Assembly (NCBI GenBank): GCA_946699065.1
Contig: CAMPDV010000020.1
Span: forward strand, 1,116,001 to 1,180,000
Length of the DNA: 64,000 bases
DNA from: Loxodes magnus
Taxonomy: Eukaryota; Ciliophora; Karyorelictea; Loxodida; Loxodidae
Reading direction: 5' to 3'
Part shown: piece after piece, positions 12,489-25,837 of the stretch
How positions within the stretch are numbered: position 1 is the stretch's first letter
Layout: every line of letters starts with the position of its first letter
Position numbers and translations under genes: made by a program
The notes under the pieces: generated by a model
What the model was told of the DNA's origin: nothing
The model's input: only the letters and a program-made list of their open reading frames with translations
Database searches by the model: none

Positions 12489-14344
12489 ACTTTATATTTT
12501 TACATATAATAAAGAAGTTAAAATTAAACTAATTAGAAAATAATTTAAAAGAAAGGCTAAAGTAATACGAATAATATTTAGTCTAGGAGTAAATTAAGAA
12601 AATGTATTAATTATTTGATATTTCTAGAAATATTTTAGATATTCAAGTAACCTCCTCAAATTAGTATTTTAAAATGTATACGTTTAAGAATTATAGAAAG
12701 CCTTATGTTAATGCTTTAATTTAACATGTTTAAGTTGCTTTTTGTTCATAAAATTTCTTAGAGATAATTATAATAAATAGTTTGAACCTCAATTAAATCT
12801 AGTAAATTAATATTCTCAAGTTTTGCGAAAAAAAGATATTCATTTTCTTAATTGTTAGAACTAAATTCAAATTTGAAAATATTAAAAAAATTGATGTTTG
12901 CAATAATTAATCAAAGTGCCTACATAGATCTAGAAATCAAAATTTTATTTTGTTATAAACTTATATTATATCATCATACAACCATTAAATTGAAATAACT
13001 TTCAATAAGCAATGATATCATCTTAAGCTATTTATTAATTTTTACTTAATAGATATCATTATATATTTTTAAGCAATTTTAGAAATTAAAATCTCTTATT
13101 AATTTATCAATAATCTTTTGAATGATTTCAATTAATTTTTATAATTTAGAAATTTAATTAAATAATAAAACTAAGGAAATATATAAAGAAGGATGATTCT
13201 TGTAGTAGCTAGATTGTTTATTTATTAGTTCTTTTGCTTTATTTACTTTTATACTATAAATATTATTCTATTATATTTAATTAAATTGCTTACTTCTTAG
13301 TTATCTAATATTTAGATTGCTATTTTCTTAAATTTTAGGCTTTGAACTATATACAATTTAATGTTTTATTAATGCTATATATTTGTATTGATTTAATCTA
13401 TTTTAAAATAGAGTTAAGCAATCAATTAAAGTATTTTTATTATTATAAAATTTAATAAATTTAAGTTAAAATAGCTATTTCTATGAAATCCTATTTTGCT
13501 AATTTTCTAATTTCTAAGGTATGTTCATTTTATTTTATTTATTAAGTTTGCTGCTAATTGTTTATGATTTATAAGAAGCAGTACTAAATATAAAATGAAT
13601 GATAAGCTAATTTAGGATTTATTGAGAGATAATAGATTAAGATTAATTTTTATTATTTGCTTATATATTCTAATAATGGATCATTGCTTATATTATTGAG
13701 CTTAGTTTCAATTGCTAGTTATAACTTATAAAGATAATAAAACTACCAAATTGTAATGCAATTAGTTTTAAGCTTAGGTATACAAATAACTTTTTATTAA
13801 CTATAATTGCTATGACTGTACTTCTTTAGCTATTTTCATTAAATTCGCTTGTTTTTTCTTCTTTTTTTGATAAATTTTGATTAAAAACTGAAATAAAAGT
13901 ACTTGATTCTTAACTTCATGCGATATCCTTTTAAAAATAATTAAATATATGCTATAATGATTTTTATAAAGATACTTATATAAAAGAGCTGTAAACTAAG
14001 ATTGTTGGTATACTAAAAATAGATTTATTAATTAAAAAGCTTAAAGTAAACTTAAAGCAAGTTAGTGTCTTTATTGTAACTTATAAATTAAACCAAACTA
14101 ATAATAGCTACTGCTCTTAAATTTCAAGTTCAAAAGTTTTATTTTTTATCAAAGGCTAAATCGCATATGTTTGACAAGGTGAAAAGAGAAAGTATTACAA
14201 CTTCAATATTTATTTAATCATAAGAAAGTTTAGACTAGCATTTACTGATAAAATACGTAATGGTGGAACAATATATATAGAAAAGAATCAAATAGAATTA
14301 ATGAAATATTTAATATTTTCACTTAAAAAATTAGAACTACAAAA
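12489..14344. other. intergenic, AT-rich
   Basis: No gene could be supported. A 45-codon frame at 14167-14304 (MFDKVKRESITTS) is open but short and has no other evidence. The rest is low-complexity A/T sequence. Confidence 0.45.
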
Positions 14345-15160
14345 ATGGAAGGTCCAGCTGTACTAGGATTTGACTTCTATGATAATAATTCTCCTTTCAC
14401 AATAGTATTTATAAGTGGTCTGCTATCTCCAGCGTTTTCTAACGCTAAAATATTAAAATGTTCGAAATTAAACTGCTACTGCTTAGAACTAAGGAGTCAT
14501 TTTAGATCTGAGTTTAGAAGCACATTTACTTATTCAGATTGTGCTGATGATGTTAAAAAATTTGTAGAAGATCAGGGAATTAAAAAATTTATTGTCGGTG
14601 GATATTGCTTTGGCGCAAGAGTTGCATTTGAATTTGCTAGAAAATATCCAGAAATGGTATAAGGATTATTTAGCATTGAAGGTTCACCAGGAAAATTTTC
14701 TTATTAAGCTACAACTGAAATAATAGGATTACTTGGAACGTTTATTGATGATACTAAAGAGGAAGCAAATGCTAAAATCGAAGCATTCGCAAGTAAAATA
14801 GAAAATTAGGATTATGCTCATTTAGTTAGACATTGGAGCAAATTTTAATTTATAGAATAAGAAGAACCTAATACTAAAATAAAATGGAAAGTAGATATGC
14901 GACTTATTCACGACTCGTTTTTTAATTGAATGCAAGAAGATTAAAATTTAAAATTAGATGTAGACAAAGAAAAATTGATATTTATTTTTGGAGCACAGAC
15001 TGAAATGAGACTCGATTTAAATGAAGTTTATGCTTGCTTTACAAATCTTACAGAAAAATAGATACATGTGATTGAAGGATGCAATCATTTAATAGGTCAT
15101 CAAGTTCCTGATAAATTAGCCGAACTGATAGATGCCTTTGCTTTGAGAGTGCTGAGCTGA
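14345..15160 (+). CDS. alpha/beta hydrolase, dienelactone-hydrolase-like, with Cys nucleophile
   Basis: 271 aa, no intron, ending at TGA 15158-15160. The nucleophile elbow reads VGGYCFGARVA (G-Y-C-F-G), which puts a cysteine where most alpha/beta hydrolases have serine; a Cys in this elbow is typical of dienelactone hydrolases. The catalytic His is probably in EGCNHLIGHQ near the C-terminus, and the acid lies in the region around FGAQTEMRLDLNE. The preceding GIKKF strand and following helix RVAFEFARKY fit the fold. It probably hydrolyses a small ester or lactone in the cytosol; the substrate is unknown. One Trp (FFNWMQ) is TGA and several Gln are TAA/TAG, so in the standard code the gene would be cut after 105 codons. 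Confidence 0.8.
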
Positions 15161-16518
15161 TTTACAATATTTTACTTAATTTAGTCATCAAAATATATAA
15201 ATTGATCAAATAAATGCAAACTAATAACATGCAGGATATCATTTAATTTATGTGAAATTCTAATAGACGCAGATATCTGCAATATATAAGCTATATTTTA
15301 ATTTCATTTGCATGCAGCTAAGTGAATCATAAATAATTCTATTAGTTTAGATTGTTTAAGATATTAATTCCTATTTATCCTATTACTTTATTCTTTTAAT
15401 CTTAGTCTCAATTAACAGTGATAACACTTATCTATCTATTTTAAAAGATAGAAGTGCATTTATTAGTAAAATCAATAAAATTTAATAATATATTTAAATT
15501 ATGATCATACAACTAGTTTATGCTAATTGGTTCTAAAGGGTTATGTTTATTTACATGATATTACAGTTATTTAAAATTTATTGAATTGTATAAATATAGT
15601 CATGCTTATAAATAAGAGTAATCACTATAAATATTTATAAGCAACTTGTAAATCATCTATTTATCTAAATTTTTCTAATTAGCTTGCTTACTTTTATTTT
15701 AAATATCTTTAACTAATTTATATTCTAAGATAGTTTTCTTACCATTTCGAATTATTAAATTAACAATAAATTAAAGGCATGAAAATAAGTTTTTAGTTTC
15801 AATGACTAAATACTAGTATATTTAAAATAAAAGAATTAGAAAATCTCACTAAAAAGAAAGTTAACATTTTAAAAGGAATTATATAGGAAAAATAAAATTC
15901 TATGGATTTCGGAAAGTTAAGAATTTGCTTGTTGAATTATTGCAGAATAACGTAATTGGAATAAAATTAAACTGAAAATAAATATATATTAATATTTGTC
16001 TAACTAGTTCTAAGAAAAAGTTTATCTTAAGAGAAATTACTATGTACTTAATGTTCACTCATTTATCTAATTTAGATTTAAAGCATCTTATTATAAAATT
16101 TAGCTAGGCATTAAACAAATTTTAAAGATAGTATATTAATACATTTTCTCAATAGTTGTGAAAACTGCATTTATTTTAGAAATCATTTAAGGGAAGATTT
16201 GCAAGTTATTTGATAGAGAATGATAAAATTTAGGAATTAAATTTGTTTCTTAATATCTAAATAAATATTTAAAGCCTATGTTCAATTTATCATTATTTTT
16301 ATTTTATTTATGCTTTTTTCAGTATAAAGATGCTTTAGGAAAGATCTTTGGATAAAAGATGAATATTAGATTGTTTGTTAGACATTAGTAGTAAACATGC
16401 TTAAATTTTTAAAGTATGCATGCTTATGATTTTATTAATTTACATTTATTATTTATTTTTATAGTTGGCAGAAGTGAAAAGCTTAAATTTAGATTATCAT
16501 TTAAAGTATTAACTTAAA
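15161..16518. other. intergenic, with one weak ORF
   Basis: AT-rich gap upstream of the symporter. A frame starting at ATG 15902 (MDFGKLRICLLNYC) stays open for 103 codons to TGA 16211-16213, or longer if that TGA is read as Trp. The excess of G at codon position 1 is weak, so I do not call a gene. Confidence 0.4.
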
Positions 16519-18177
16519 ATGGAAGACGAAAAGATAAAAAATATTGAATACTGATTATGTACTATAGCTTATTCAATTGGGTTCGGATAGATCTGAAGAT
16601 TTCCTTACTATCTTATGAAATATGGAAAAGCAGTCTTTTTAATTGAATTTACAATTTGCATGGTTATCATTACAATTCCTATGTTCTATCTCGAAGTAGC
16701 AATTGGTTAAACTTTGAATAAAGGACCTACACGATCAATGATTGAAATTCATCCTAGACTTAGAGGAATAGGGGTTTCTTAATTGATTTTGTGCTTAGGG
16801 ATTTTGTGCTATTATATAATGCCAATGGCTTATTCATTTGCGCTTTTTTTTTCTTCATTCTAAGACCCTTTACCATGGGATAAAGATTGGGATTATTTTA
16901 TGACAGACATTTTAGATGTAAGTAAGGATCCTGCCATAATTGGCCATATTTAATATAAAGTAATATTAGGCCTTCTTCTGTGCTGAATAATAGTCTGCTT
17001 GATGTATTGAAAAGGAATAAATTCCATTAAGAAGCTCTTATGGGTTACTACTATATTACCTTTTATTATTCTTTTCATTTTTTTCATTAGAGCTATTTCT
17101 CTTGATGACTCATTTTCAGAGGCTATGGAAGAAATTTTTATACCTGATTGAGATGATTTATGAGAATTGGATACCTGGAGTATGGCTGTAAATCAAGCTC
17201 TATATACTAATTAAATAGGTATTGGCATGAATATTATATTTTCTAGTTACAGAGAATCTGGCCATAAGATAAGACCAGTAGCAATAATTATCAGTATTTT
17301 AAGTTATGTAGTAAGCCTCATAGCTGCGATTACCTCCATTTCTATCTATAAGCATAACATTGGAAAATATAAAAGCTGGGAGCAAAATTAAAATTAAGGA
17401 GATCCTATCTTAATCTTTCTTCTTTACCCATCGTGCGCTTTGGAAATGCCGTGGCCACATTTCTGAACAGTTTTATTCGTTTTAATGATAATAAGCTTTG
17501 GAATAGACTCTCTATTTGGTGCACTTGAAACAGTTTTGTATATACTTTATGAAAATGGATATGCAGTCATAAAAGAAAAGGTAATTCCTAGAAAAATCCT
17601 CATTTTGGCTACAGGTTTCTTGTGCTTTACCTCTGCAATTATTTTCTGTACTCAATCTGGAACTTTCATAATTTATTTTTTCGACAAGTATCTATCTCAT
17701 TACTCAATTTTACTAATAGTGTGATGAGAGATTTACGGATTTGTATGGCTTTATGATATAGGGCATCTAAGTAATTTAATAGAGCAGAATTAGACAAATG
17801 AAAAAGTAGATAACTTGACTACTATAATTCTTAGATTTATAAGTATGCCACTTATTACTGCTACTTTTATTGTTTCCATTGTTTAAGAATTTAAGGAACC
17901 TTTAGATATTGGACTCGACAAAGACTTCCCAGCAGGATATGTAATTGTGGCTTTAATAGCTGCAATTCCACCATTAGTTCCAATGATTTACTATGCAGTA
18001 AAGAAAAAGTTAATAAAATAGTCATTGACCGATGAATTTAAGAGATAAAAAGTGAAAGAAAGCATTGTAACTCGTCCTTCTAATTTAAAAAGTGCTGACA
18101 GGCGTAAGACAAGGAGTGTGAGTTTCCTTTCAAATTAGTCACCTCCTTACATTTAGTTGACCTAGTAGTAATATTGA
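16519..18177 (+). CDS. SLC6-family sodium-coupled (neurotransmitter/amino-acid type) symporter
   Basis: 552 aa, no intron, ending at TGA 18175-18177. A polytopic plasma-membrane transporter of the LeuT fold. TM1 carries the family signature as GFGQIWRFPY, TM6 the unwound segment QIGIGMNIIFSSY, and further hydrophobic helices follow to about residue 480. The C-terminus is a Lys/Arg/Ser/Gln-rich cytoplasmic tail. The usual Asn of the TM1 signature is replaced by Gln encoded by TAG, and the Trp is encoded by TGA, so two reassigned codons sit in the hallmark motif. The substrate cannot be read from the sequence, and the altered sodium-site residue means ion coupling may differ. Confidence 0.9.
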
Positions 18178-19063
18178 TTTTAGTTTATTCCTTAAATTTA
18201 GAATTTAACCTATTTTAATTAAGCTCTTAACACTATTTAATTACCAAATCAATTCAAGGCACTTTAAATTGCTTTCCTTAGAAGTTGAAACTATCACGTT
18301 TTGCTTGCAAAATGATCTAACTTATTATTTAAATTTCTAGCCTTTTGGCTAAATTAAAGTTGAAATTATTTAGTAAAATAATCTTATTTAAGACTATCAA
18401 AACTTAGAAAATGTATCTGTTAAAACTTATAAATAAAGGTTAGAGAATATCAATAGAAATTAATAATAATTAGTAATAATTAGCAATGCATCAAATATAA
18501 AAGGCTTAATAAACGCCTTACTTTATCATTCTTTTAAATTACTAAACCTTTAATATTTTGCTTTTGATCAATATTATAATCAGTAAGAATCTAAAGTAAT
18601 TATTCCTTATTAATTTCGTAGAATTATTCAAAAATATAAATAAACTAAGCATAAGCCAGAATATTAATTTAGCTATTATTTCATCTATTTTATACCATAC
18701 TCTATTATTAAATTTTAGTGAGTTTAAAAAAGTAAGAAACTTTATTTTATTGGGCAATATTTATTCTGTAATAGAAGCTTATTGAAATTTATTTGTTTAA
18801 ATATAAGCGATCATAGTACAAATTAATACAGATTACTTAATCTCAAAACACTAAGTTTTAATTAATGACCTGACTAAAATTCTTAATACTTAAATGCTAG
18901 TTTAATGATAATTTTTGATTAATGCAAATTTTTGAATTAATTAACAATTTTAGGGATTCTTGAATATTTAAGTTAACATCTCATTGAGACTTTTAATCTA
19001 GCTCAAGTAAGATTTGTTTAATTAATTTAAAATTTAAAATTTCATTTAGTTTATTATTACCTC
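18178..19063. other. intergenic between convergent genes
   Basis: Short 3' flanks of the symporter and of the ribosomal protein gene, with AT-rich filler between. A minus-strand standard-code ORF at 18542-18757 is low-complexity and has no support. Confidence 0.5.
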
Positions 19064-19825
19064 TCACCATCCTTGCTCTTATCCTCCAGCCCAATCTCCT
19101 GCTTCTTCAGCACCCCAATCTGCAGTATCCTATCCCCATTCTTGTTATATAGCTTCTCCAAGTTATGCATTTATCTCTTCTTAAATTTCTGGCCCAGCAT
19201 CTTCTATAGCTTCTTTTTTTACTTCAACGTCTCTTCAGAAAAACAAATCTACCATAACATCCCATGGTTTACTTCTTTCTAAAGTTCCTCTTAAATATTA
19301 AATTTCCCTAGCTAAAAGCCAATACAGCATACCAATACTTTATTTTCCTTTGTTATTAGCTGGAATAGCAATATCAACATATCTAAGAGGACTGTCAGAA
19401 TCACAGAAAGCTATTGTTGGAATATTCATGTAAGAAGATTCTAATAAAGCCTAAGAATCTATTCTTGGATCAGTTACTATAAGTAATCTTGGCTCTGTGT
19501 ATACTTTCGTTATATAATTTGTAAGCATGCCAGGTGTTCACCTTCCAGCAATATATTTTGACCCAATATATTGAGAAAATTTCAAAACTGCACGTTAACC
19601 ATATTAACGGGCTGATACTACAAGTATATCTTCAGGATTTTCTATAGCTGCAATTACTCTTGCAGCTAGAATTAATTTTTACCAAGTTTTGCCTAGATCC
19701 AATAAATAAATTCCATCTACTCTTCTTTTCCAAATGTATCTCTCCATATCATTTGTAACGTTATTTGTTCCAATATGACATTTTGTAGCTAATAGTTTTT
19801 AAATATCTTCTTGTTGCTATACCAT
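19064..19825 (-). CDS. RPSA: small-subunit ribosomal protein uS2 (RPSA/SA, p40)
   Basis: 253 aa, no intron, TGA stop at 19064-19066. A structural protein of the 40S head needed for late 18S rRNA processing. Diagnostic stretches are [74 protein letters not shown] and [20 protein letters not shown]. The acidic C-terminal tail keeps the Trp repeats typical of eukaryotic SA ([18 protein letters not shown]). TGA encodes Trp in GRWTPG, where Phe is usual, and in FFWRDVE. It is a slowly evolving housekeeping gene and a good anchor for the genetic code. Confidence 0.97.
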
Positions 19826-20846
19826 TTTTAGTTAAGTTTTACTTTTAGTTTTAATCCAAATAATCTAATCAGCAGTAAAATAATTTATGCAATCATCTTA
19901 GCCTTCCAAGTAAGTAATTAATTGCTTGCATCTTAAAATAATAGAGAAAAATACAATAATTAATAAACGCTGCAGGGCATCTCTATAGATATTCACTTTA
20001 ATATCCTTCACATCTTAAAATTTATAATATAACACATCTTAGTTCATCCATCTTAGTTTCATATCCTTATTTAACTTTATCTTTTTCTTCTTTTTATCTT
20101 TTATATCTGTCAGGCTTATTTTAATACTTTCTTCTTTTCTTAAATTAGCTAGACTAAATAAGGGTTAGTTTGTAAAATAGATTAAAGAAAAATAGGATTG
20201 GAAATACGAACTTTGAACGTTGAACAAGTTGCTTATAACTTAAATAAGAAAGAATTACAAAAGTTACTAAAATAAAGCTATAGCTTATCTTGCTTCTAAA
20301 TAAAGAGGTAGAATTATATCAATACTATGATTAATTTAACTAAGTTAAAGGACTCATTTAAATTCCATGCTCTATATTCATTAATCTAGCACATTAGTTT
20401 CATTTTCTACTTCTCTTTCTGCTTTAGCTTTTAAACAAATTTAATAAGTTCACTATCATTTCGCTTTAGCCTTCTCATTTTTATAGTCAACAGTCCTTTA
20501 CTATATACCCTCAAGAGTTAAGCATTGCATAATATCGCTTAATAAAATAAAGAAAAGAGAGAGGTTAAGATTTTTAGAAAGGGAAATAAGAGTGTAATTA
20601 GTAATGAAATAATAGTTGAAAATAAAGGGAAAAAGGGAAGAATTTAATATAAATAATAGAATTTCTAAATTAATGAAATAAGCTACTAATTACATATCAT
20701 CATAGGAACAAAGAAACAACTGAAAAAATTAGGTACTCAAATAAAGACTTGTTTTGAAATCATAGCAAATTAATCCATCAGATCTTAACTACAATTAAGA
20801 AGCCTTACCTGTTTCTCATCATTAAAAGTAAATCAGTTAGAATTTT
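19826..20846. other. intergenic between divergent genes
   Basis: Contains the 5' flanks of uS2 (minus) and the Gln-rich protein (plus). Pyrimidine-rich runs occur around 20040-20150. No further gene seen. Confidence 0.45.
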
Positions 20847-23502
20847 ATGCCTTTCTACGAAAATGGGGCCTAAACTCAAGAAAAGATAATAGAGAACCAA
20901 TTTAGTCAAACTTTTGATTAACAAAACTATGATTAAGATATATTTGGGAATAAACCTTATTCCTAAAAATTATTCGAAAAACTATAATAAACAAAAAAGG
21001 CATTTGAAATGTAATAATCCACTAACCAGCAAGATTTAATCCAACACAATCGACGCAGTGTTTCTCCCTCAAAATCTTAGCAAAACTAATAGCAGAAAAA
21101 AGAATTGACATAGCAGAAGTCCCTTAAGCATTTGAAATAGAGAAACGATTAGATAGCTGAATTCTTATTGGAGCAATTATAATCTAATCTCAACAAGCAC
21201 TTGAAATAAAAGCAAATCCTTCAATCATATCAAAACTAGATAAGTAAAAATGTGGAATAAAGCATAAAAGCTATAAATAAAAAGTATAAGAATTTATTAG
21301 ATCAGCTATCAGCTCTATTTTAAGAATGTACTGATAATGTTAATAGTTATAAGTTTAGGTAAGAAAAGGAAGTCAATGATAAAGTTCAAAATATAGAGAA
21401 TAGTATTAAAAAAATTGAAATAGCTGTTTAGAAGCTATAAAGTTACTTAGAGATTTAAAATAAAAACGAATAATTTTTTCCTATCGACTAAGATATCTTA
21501 AATGAAGCTAAAAAAGCAACTCTTATAAGTTTATCTGATATACAGCTAAAACAGGTAGATTTTGATTTAAAAGAAATGAACTTTAATTATTAAATAAAGC
21601 CAATCAGAAAATAAGAAGAGCAGAGAGAAATCTTGAAAACGAGTCAAAAGAACAAAAATAGAATAAGATAAATTTCATAAGAAATAGCAAAACTTCAACT
21701 CCCTTAGAAGTAAAATTAAGATATCTTATTTCAAAGTTCATAAACGTAAAAAAGCTAAGAGCAACTATAATAAACAAAAAATCCTAGTAATTTATAAAAT
21801 ACTAAGGAAAATCAAAATTACTATACTAAACCCCTTAACAAATCTTAGAACTTTAATACTAAACATAAAAGCCATAAAAGTTTAACTACAAATCACTTAG
21901 TGACAGAAATTGAAGACAGACTAAACACTTTGAAATAGGATAACTATAAAAAAAACTTTTAAGCGTTTGATAACCTTCTCATATCAAAGGATTAAGAAAA
22001 GTTTTCTAAAAAAGACATTGACTAAAATCAACTTTAAGGATTAAAATTTCATCAACTGTATTAATAAGAAGAGCCTTTAGATTTATAAGGTGAGGATGAC
22101 TATTTCTAGAATTAAATAAACATTAAAGAAGATGAAAAATCAAGCAATCAATATGACAAAAAGAAAGATTCTGAAAACATATAAAGAAACAAAAGCGTTC
22201 CTAATATTAATTAAGTTCAAGGGGAATAAAAGAACTAATTTGTTGGTAAAAACAAGAAATCTTAAATACTACCTTATGATTAAATTAGTGAAATAATGCC
22301 TATTAAAGAATAAAATTTAGTAAGTACATAATTTGAATCGGATTACGAAAGCAGTTACATATTCTAAAATTTATAAATCTAACAACCAAATTAAAATATG
22401 TAATCCAAAAATATACCTCAAATAAAATAATAAACTAAGTTTACAAATGTAAACTAGCAAACTTTATAAGAACATTTTCCGGTCAAAAAAATTAATTTTT
22501 ATGAAGAAGATAATGAAAAACTTGATGAAGATCTTCAAAATTTAAAGCACCAAAAAGCTAACTATGGTTTAGAGAAATTACTAAATGAAAGTGATGTATA
22601 AGAATAAGAAGCCAAGTAAAATTAAATAAGTCAGAAATAAATTAGCTAGTAAGAAAAGTAACTAATTAGTAAAAAGAACGAACATAAGTAGCAAAATAAA
22701 TTAATACTAGAAACTATTGAATCTACTCAGGAATCCGTGTTAACTGCTGACGTTATTAGCCCTAAAAGTTTGAATGAACAATAAATTTTGAAGTATTTGT
22801 AAAAGTAAGCATAAAAGGATAAAATAATTCAGGATTTAGTACAGAAATGCTAGCTTTTAGAGAAATAAATTGAAAGCAAATCTTCACATTTCAATTAGCC
22901 TAACCATACAGAGTTAGATTCGCCTCAGCAATAAGATATTAATATATTTAACTTTAGTGAGCAAAATATGTTGCAAAGAAAGGAAAAAAAAGAAAATATT
23001 GAAGAATAGAGATAATAAGAGGACTTCAAAATGAGTTTAAAATTAAAACAATAAGAGCAAAACTATATGCAAAGAAATGCTGAAACTAATAAATCAAATT
23101 ATCAGTTCGAGTAATAATTTTCAGCATAAGAAAATCTTCGTAAAAATAATTAGCTAGAAGAAACATAAACTAAGAAATAGAAAGCTAAAATAAACTATGA
23201 AAATAATTAAAATTAAATAGATCAAAATAGATTAAACTTAGATCTTTAGAATTCTAACCAACCAATTAATCTATAAAGCGAGAAAATAATTTAATAAGAG
23301 CTTGAAAATTCTCATAATATAAGTACAAGCGTCAAAGAATAATCTTAAAAGATAAGAGTTTATGTACCACATGGATATCCTCCTTATTCTTATTTCTATA
23401 TGGTTTCAACTTCTACAGTATTTTATTAATATTTAGGAATGTAAAGTTGGAGATGTTTTCCAGGCAGTTCTGAAAGAAATGCAACTTTAGCATTAAGATT
23501 GA
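20847..23502 (+). CDS. Gln-rich coiled-coil protein with conserved-looking C-terminal tail
   Basis: About 878 aa. Starts MPFYENGAQTQEK; nearly all of it is helical, charged and extremely Gln-rich, with the bulk of Gln from TAA/TAG, so in the standard code it is invisible. Coiled coil is likely at residues 60-260 and 560-820, for example LQSNLNKHLKQKQILQSYQ. The C-terminus changes character to VYVPHGYPPYSYFYMVSTST. A 19-nt GT-AG intron (23418-23436) then leads into ECKVGDVFQAVLKEMQLQHQD and the stop at TGA 23500-23502, giving 879 whole codons. Without that intron the frame reads on into less protein-like sequence. A structural role at cytoskeleton or centrosome is possible; no family recognised. 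Confidence 0.75.
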
Positions 23503-24417
23503 TACTTTACTATATAAAAGGGACCTTGGGAATAAGAATTAATTGTAGACTTTTTCTAATTAGTAAAGGAACTATTTTATGATGTAAGTTAAACTTTATT
23601 AATTTTAGGCTTCTAAAAAGGAAGGATGGCCAAGACTTTTTCTCTACGAAAAACCATGATTTTTTAAATATTCTAGCAACTTTTAATGAAATTCTTAACA
23701 TTATTAACGTTATTAGCCTTATTAAACTCTCCTTTCTATTTGCTATTGTAATTAACTATTTCTTTATTTTAATTCAACTATTTAAGTTTAAAATCCATTT
23801 ATATTAATAACAATATTAAAATTTAATCTTTATTTTCTACAGAAGCAACTAAGAAAATTCTTTGAAATTAAAATATTAAAAAGTAATTTTGAAATTATAA
23901 AAACTGAAATTAACCAATTAACTGAAAATTAATAGTCCTTATTAATTAAAAATTTCCAATATAGTTATAGTACACTTTAATCTTTAATTCTTATTTTAAT
24001 TTCATTTTGGAAGATTTATGTATTTACTAAAAGATTATTGAATATAATTCAAAGAAGAATCTTCCCATTTAAAGAAACTTACATGCTTCATTTAATGATT
24101 ATACTAAGACAGGGTGATTAATGAGAGAATTTAAGTAAATAAGAATAGTTAATTTGTGGCAAGTCTATTAACGATGAAGTCTGTTAATTTATTTATATAT
24201 TTAATTATTTAAATTAATAATAAAGAAAGATGTATTTTAATTTTATTTCAAAATCAAGCTCATTCTTTATATTTATTCTAAGCTTATTTTCTCCTTTTTT
24301 TTATTTTTTGTGTCAAATCATAATAATAAAAATGAATTATAGTATACTACCTTCTATTAGGATCATCACCATTATAGATTTTATGAATTTCAAAAATAAT
24401 TTTCTTTCCAATAGGCT
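23503..24417. other. intergenic between convergent genes
   Basis: AT-rich. ORFs on both strands (23510-23701 minus, 24230-24490 plus) are Phe/Ile/Leu-rich translations of A/T runs and are not supported. Confidence 0.45.
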
Positions 24418-25269
24418 TCATGATCTTCCTTTTTCTTTGCTCATTATATCAAAATTACTATCAATCTTTTCACCTGATCTTATAATATGAATTTAACTTA
24501 AATCCAATCTGTTGCCAAATATTTCCTTTAATCTTTTTAGCTCTACATCAATCATCTTCAATGCATCGTTTTGTCCAATATCTTTCTCCTAAATATTTTT
24601 ACTTACGACGAAATGATTAGTTTTCGGAATCTTTATCATTACTTCATGCATTTGACTTTTTATTTCTTAAAAATTTTCGACATTCTCTCCCAAAGTACCC
24701 AGATATATAACAAAGATAACAAAGCCAGCATTTTTGTATTCTTTATTACTAATATTTAAATGTTGATTCTATCTTTGGCTAAACATCTTTAGGATAATTG
24801 AGAAACTGGTTTCTAAGAAATTAACTTTCTGTTATTTCTGCGAATTAATTTAACTTCTGCTTATTTTATTCAATTTGCATTTTTTATTATATATCTGAGG
24901 TCCATTGCTTATTCTCTTTTTAAATATTCGTTTTCTTATTTGATCTGAAATATAATGGAGATAAGACATTAAATTTATCCTCAAAGCTCCTGTAGTTATT
25001 CAGATAGTTTTTTGTTTTCATGCTGCATAGTTTTAAGTTCCTTTAAAATTAAATGGGAAGAGTTACTACTCTGATAATATTTTTTAATATTTTTGTTATA
25101 AGCTTTCTATTTTTAGTAAAAAATTTATATTATAGGGCACATAAAACCTCAATTTAGCGCACCTTTTTAAATTAAGCTTTTAAAATCTTACATTAAAGCT
25201 CACACTAGCGCTATCACTCCCTCACAAATATTGTCTTTCAATAGAGTTATGAATAGTGTGATGCCCCAT
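24418..25269 (-). CDS. small coiled-coil protein, three short introns, 5' end uncertain
   Basis: From ATG at 25269 (MGHHTIHNSIERQYLWGSDS) three GT-AG introns restore one frame: 25177-25191 (15 nt), 25041-25066 (26 nt) and 24769-24784 (16 nt). The result is 265 whole codons ending at TGA 24418-24420. The middle is coiled coil (KIESLQQKYQKILSEQN; QIEQNKQKLNQFAEITESQ). The C-terminal part has a short hydrophobic strand (AGFVIFVIYLG) then a mixed helical end (ALKMIDVELKRLKEIFGN). A further 5' exon ending HSRNAI can be joined in frame by a 22-nt intron (about 25272-25293), so the true N-terminus may be near 25400. Family not recognised. Plus-strand ORFs 24230-24490 and 24571-24759 overlap it as shadows. 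Confidence 0.55.
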
Positions 25270-25837
25270 GAGAACTAATCATCTGGCATTTTTCACCTAT
25301 AGCGTTTCTTGAATGCCTCTCGTCCTATCCTTCTTGTTTCTGCCAAGATTCTTAAATAATTCTTAGCTAATTATTTTCTTGTTTTAAATTTTTGACGATC
25401 TCAGTTGGAGGATTGCTCCCCTATTTAAATAAAATTATCCAATTAAATTAAAATTTTTAACTAAGTTAATATAAAATAACCTTAAAAAATTGACTTTAAA
25501 TTCTTAGTAAATAATCATAAAAATGTATAGAGGATTTTAAAGAGAAATTTATTAAAAATATATATAAATTATAACTATTTTCTATTTATAGAAACTTTCC
25601 TAAAATATTTAAGAACAATAAAATAATTAGCAATACCTGAGGTTTTAATTAAGAACCAAAGCAATGAAAAAGATCTAATTCATAATTAGTTAGCATTTAT
25701 CAAATATTTAAGTATTAAATACTAATGTTTTATAGAATTTATTTTAAAATTTGGCTATAGGTTTTAGTTATAGAGTTTATAAAACAAGGAAAAATTATAA
25801 AAATAAGTAATCCTATAAATAAAATCTAAAAGTATTA
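25270..25837. other. intergenic, with possible 5' exon of the preceding minus-strand gene
   Basis: Between about 25290 and 25420 the minus strand reads NPPTEIVKNLKQENNQL followed by charged helical residues, coding-like and in phase with the next exon through a 22-nt GT-AG intron. The remainder is AT-rich with nothing seen. Confidence 0.4.

Noticed and set aside
24230-24759. Plus-strand Phe/Ile-rich ORFs
   Set aside because: They overlap the minus-strand coiled-coil gene or lie in AT runs; composition is that of translated A/T-rich DNA.
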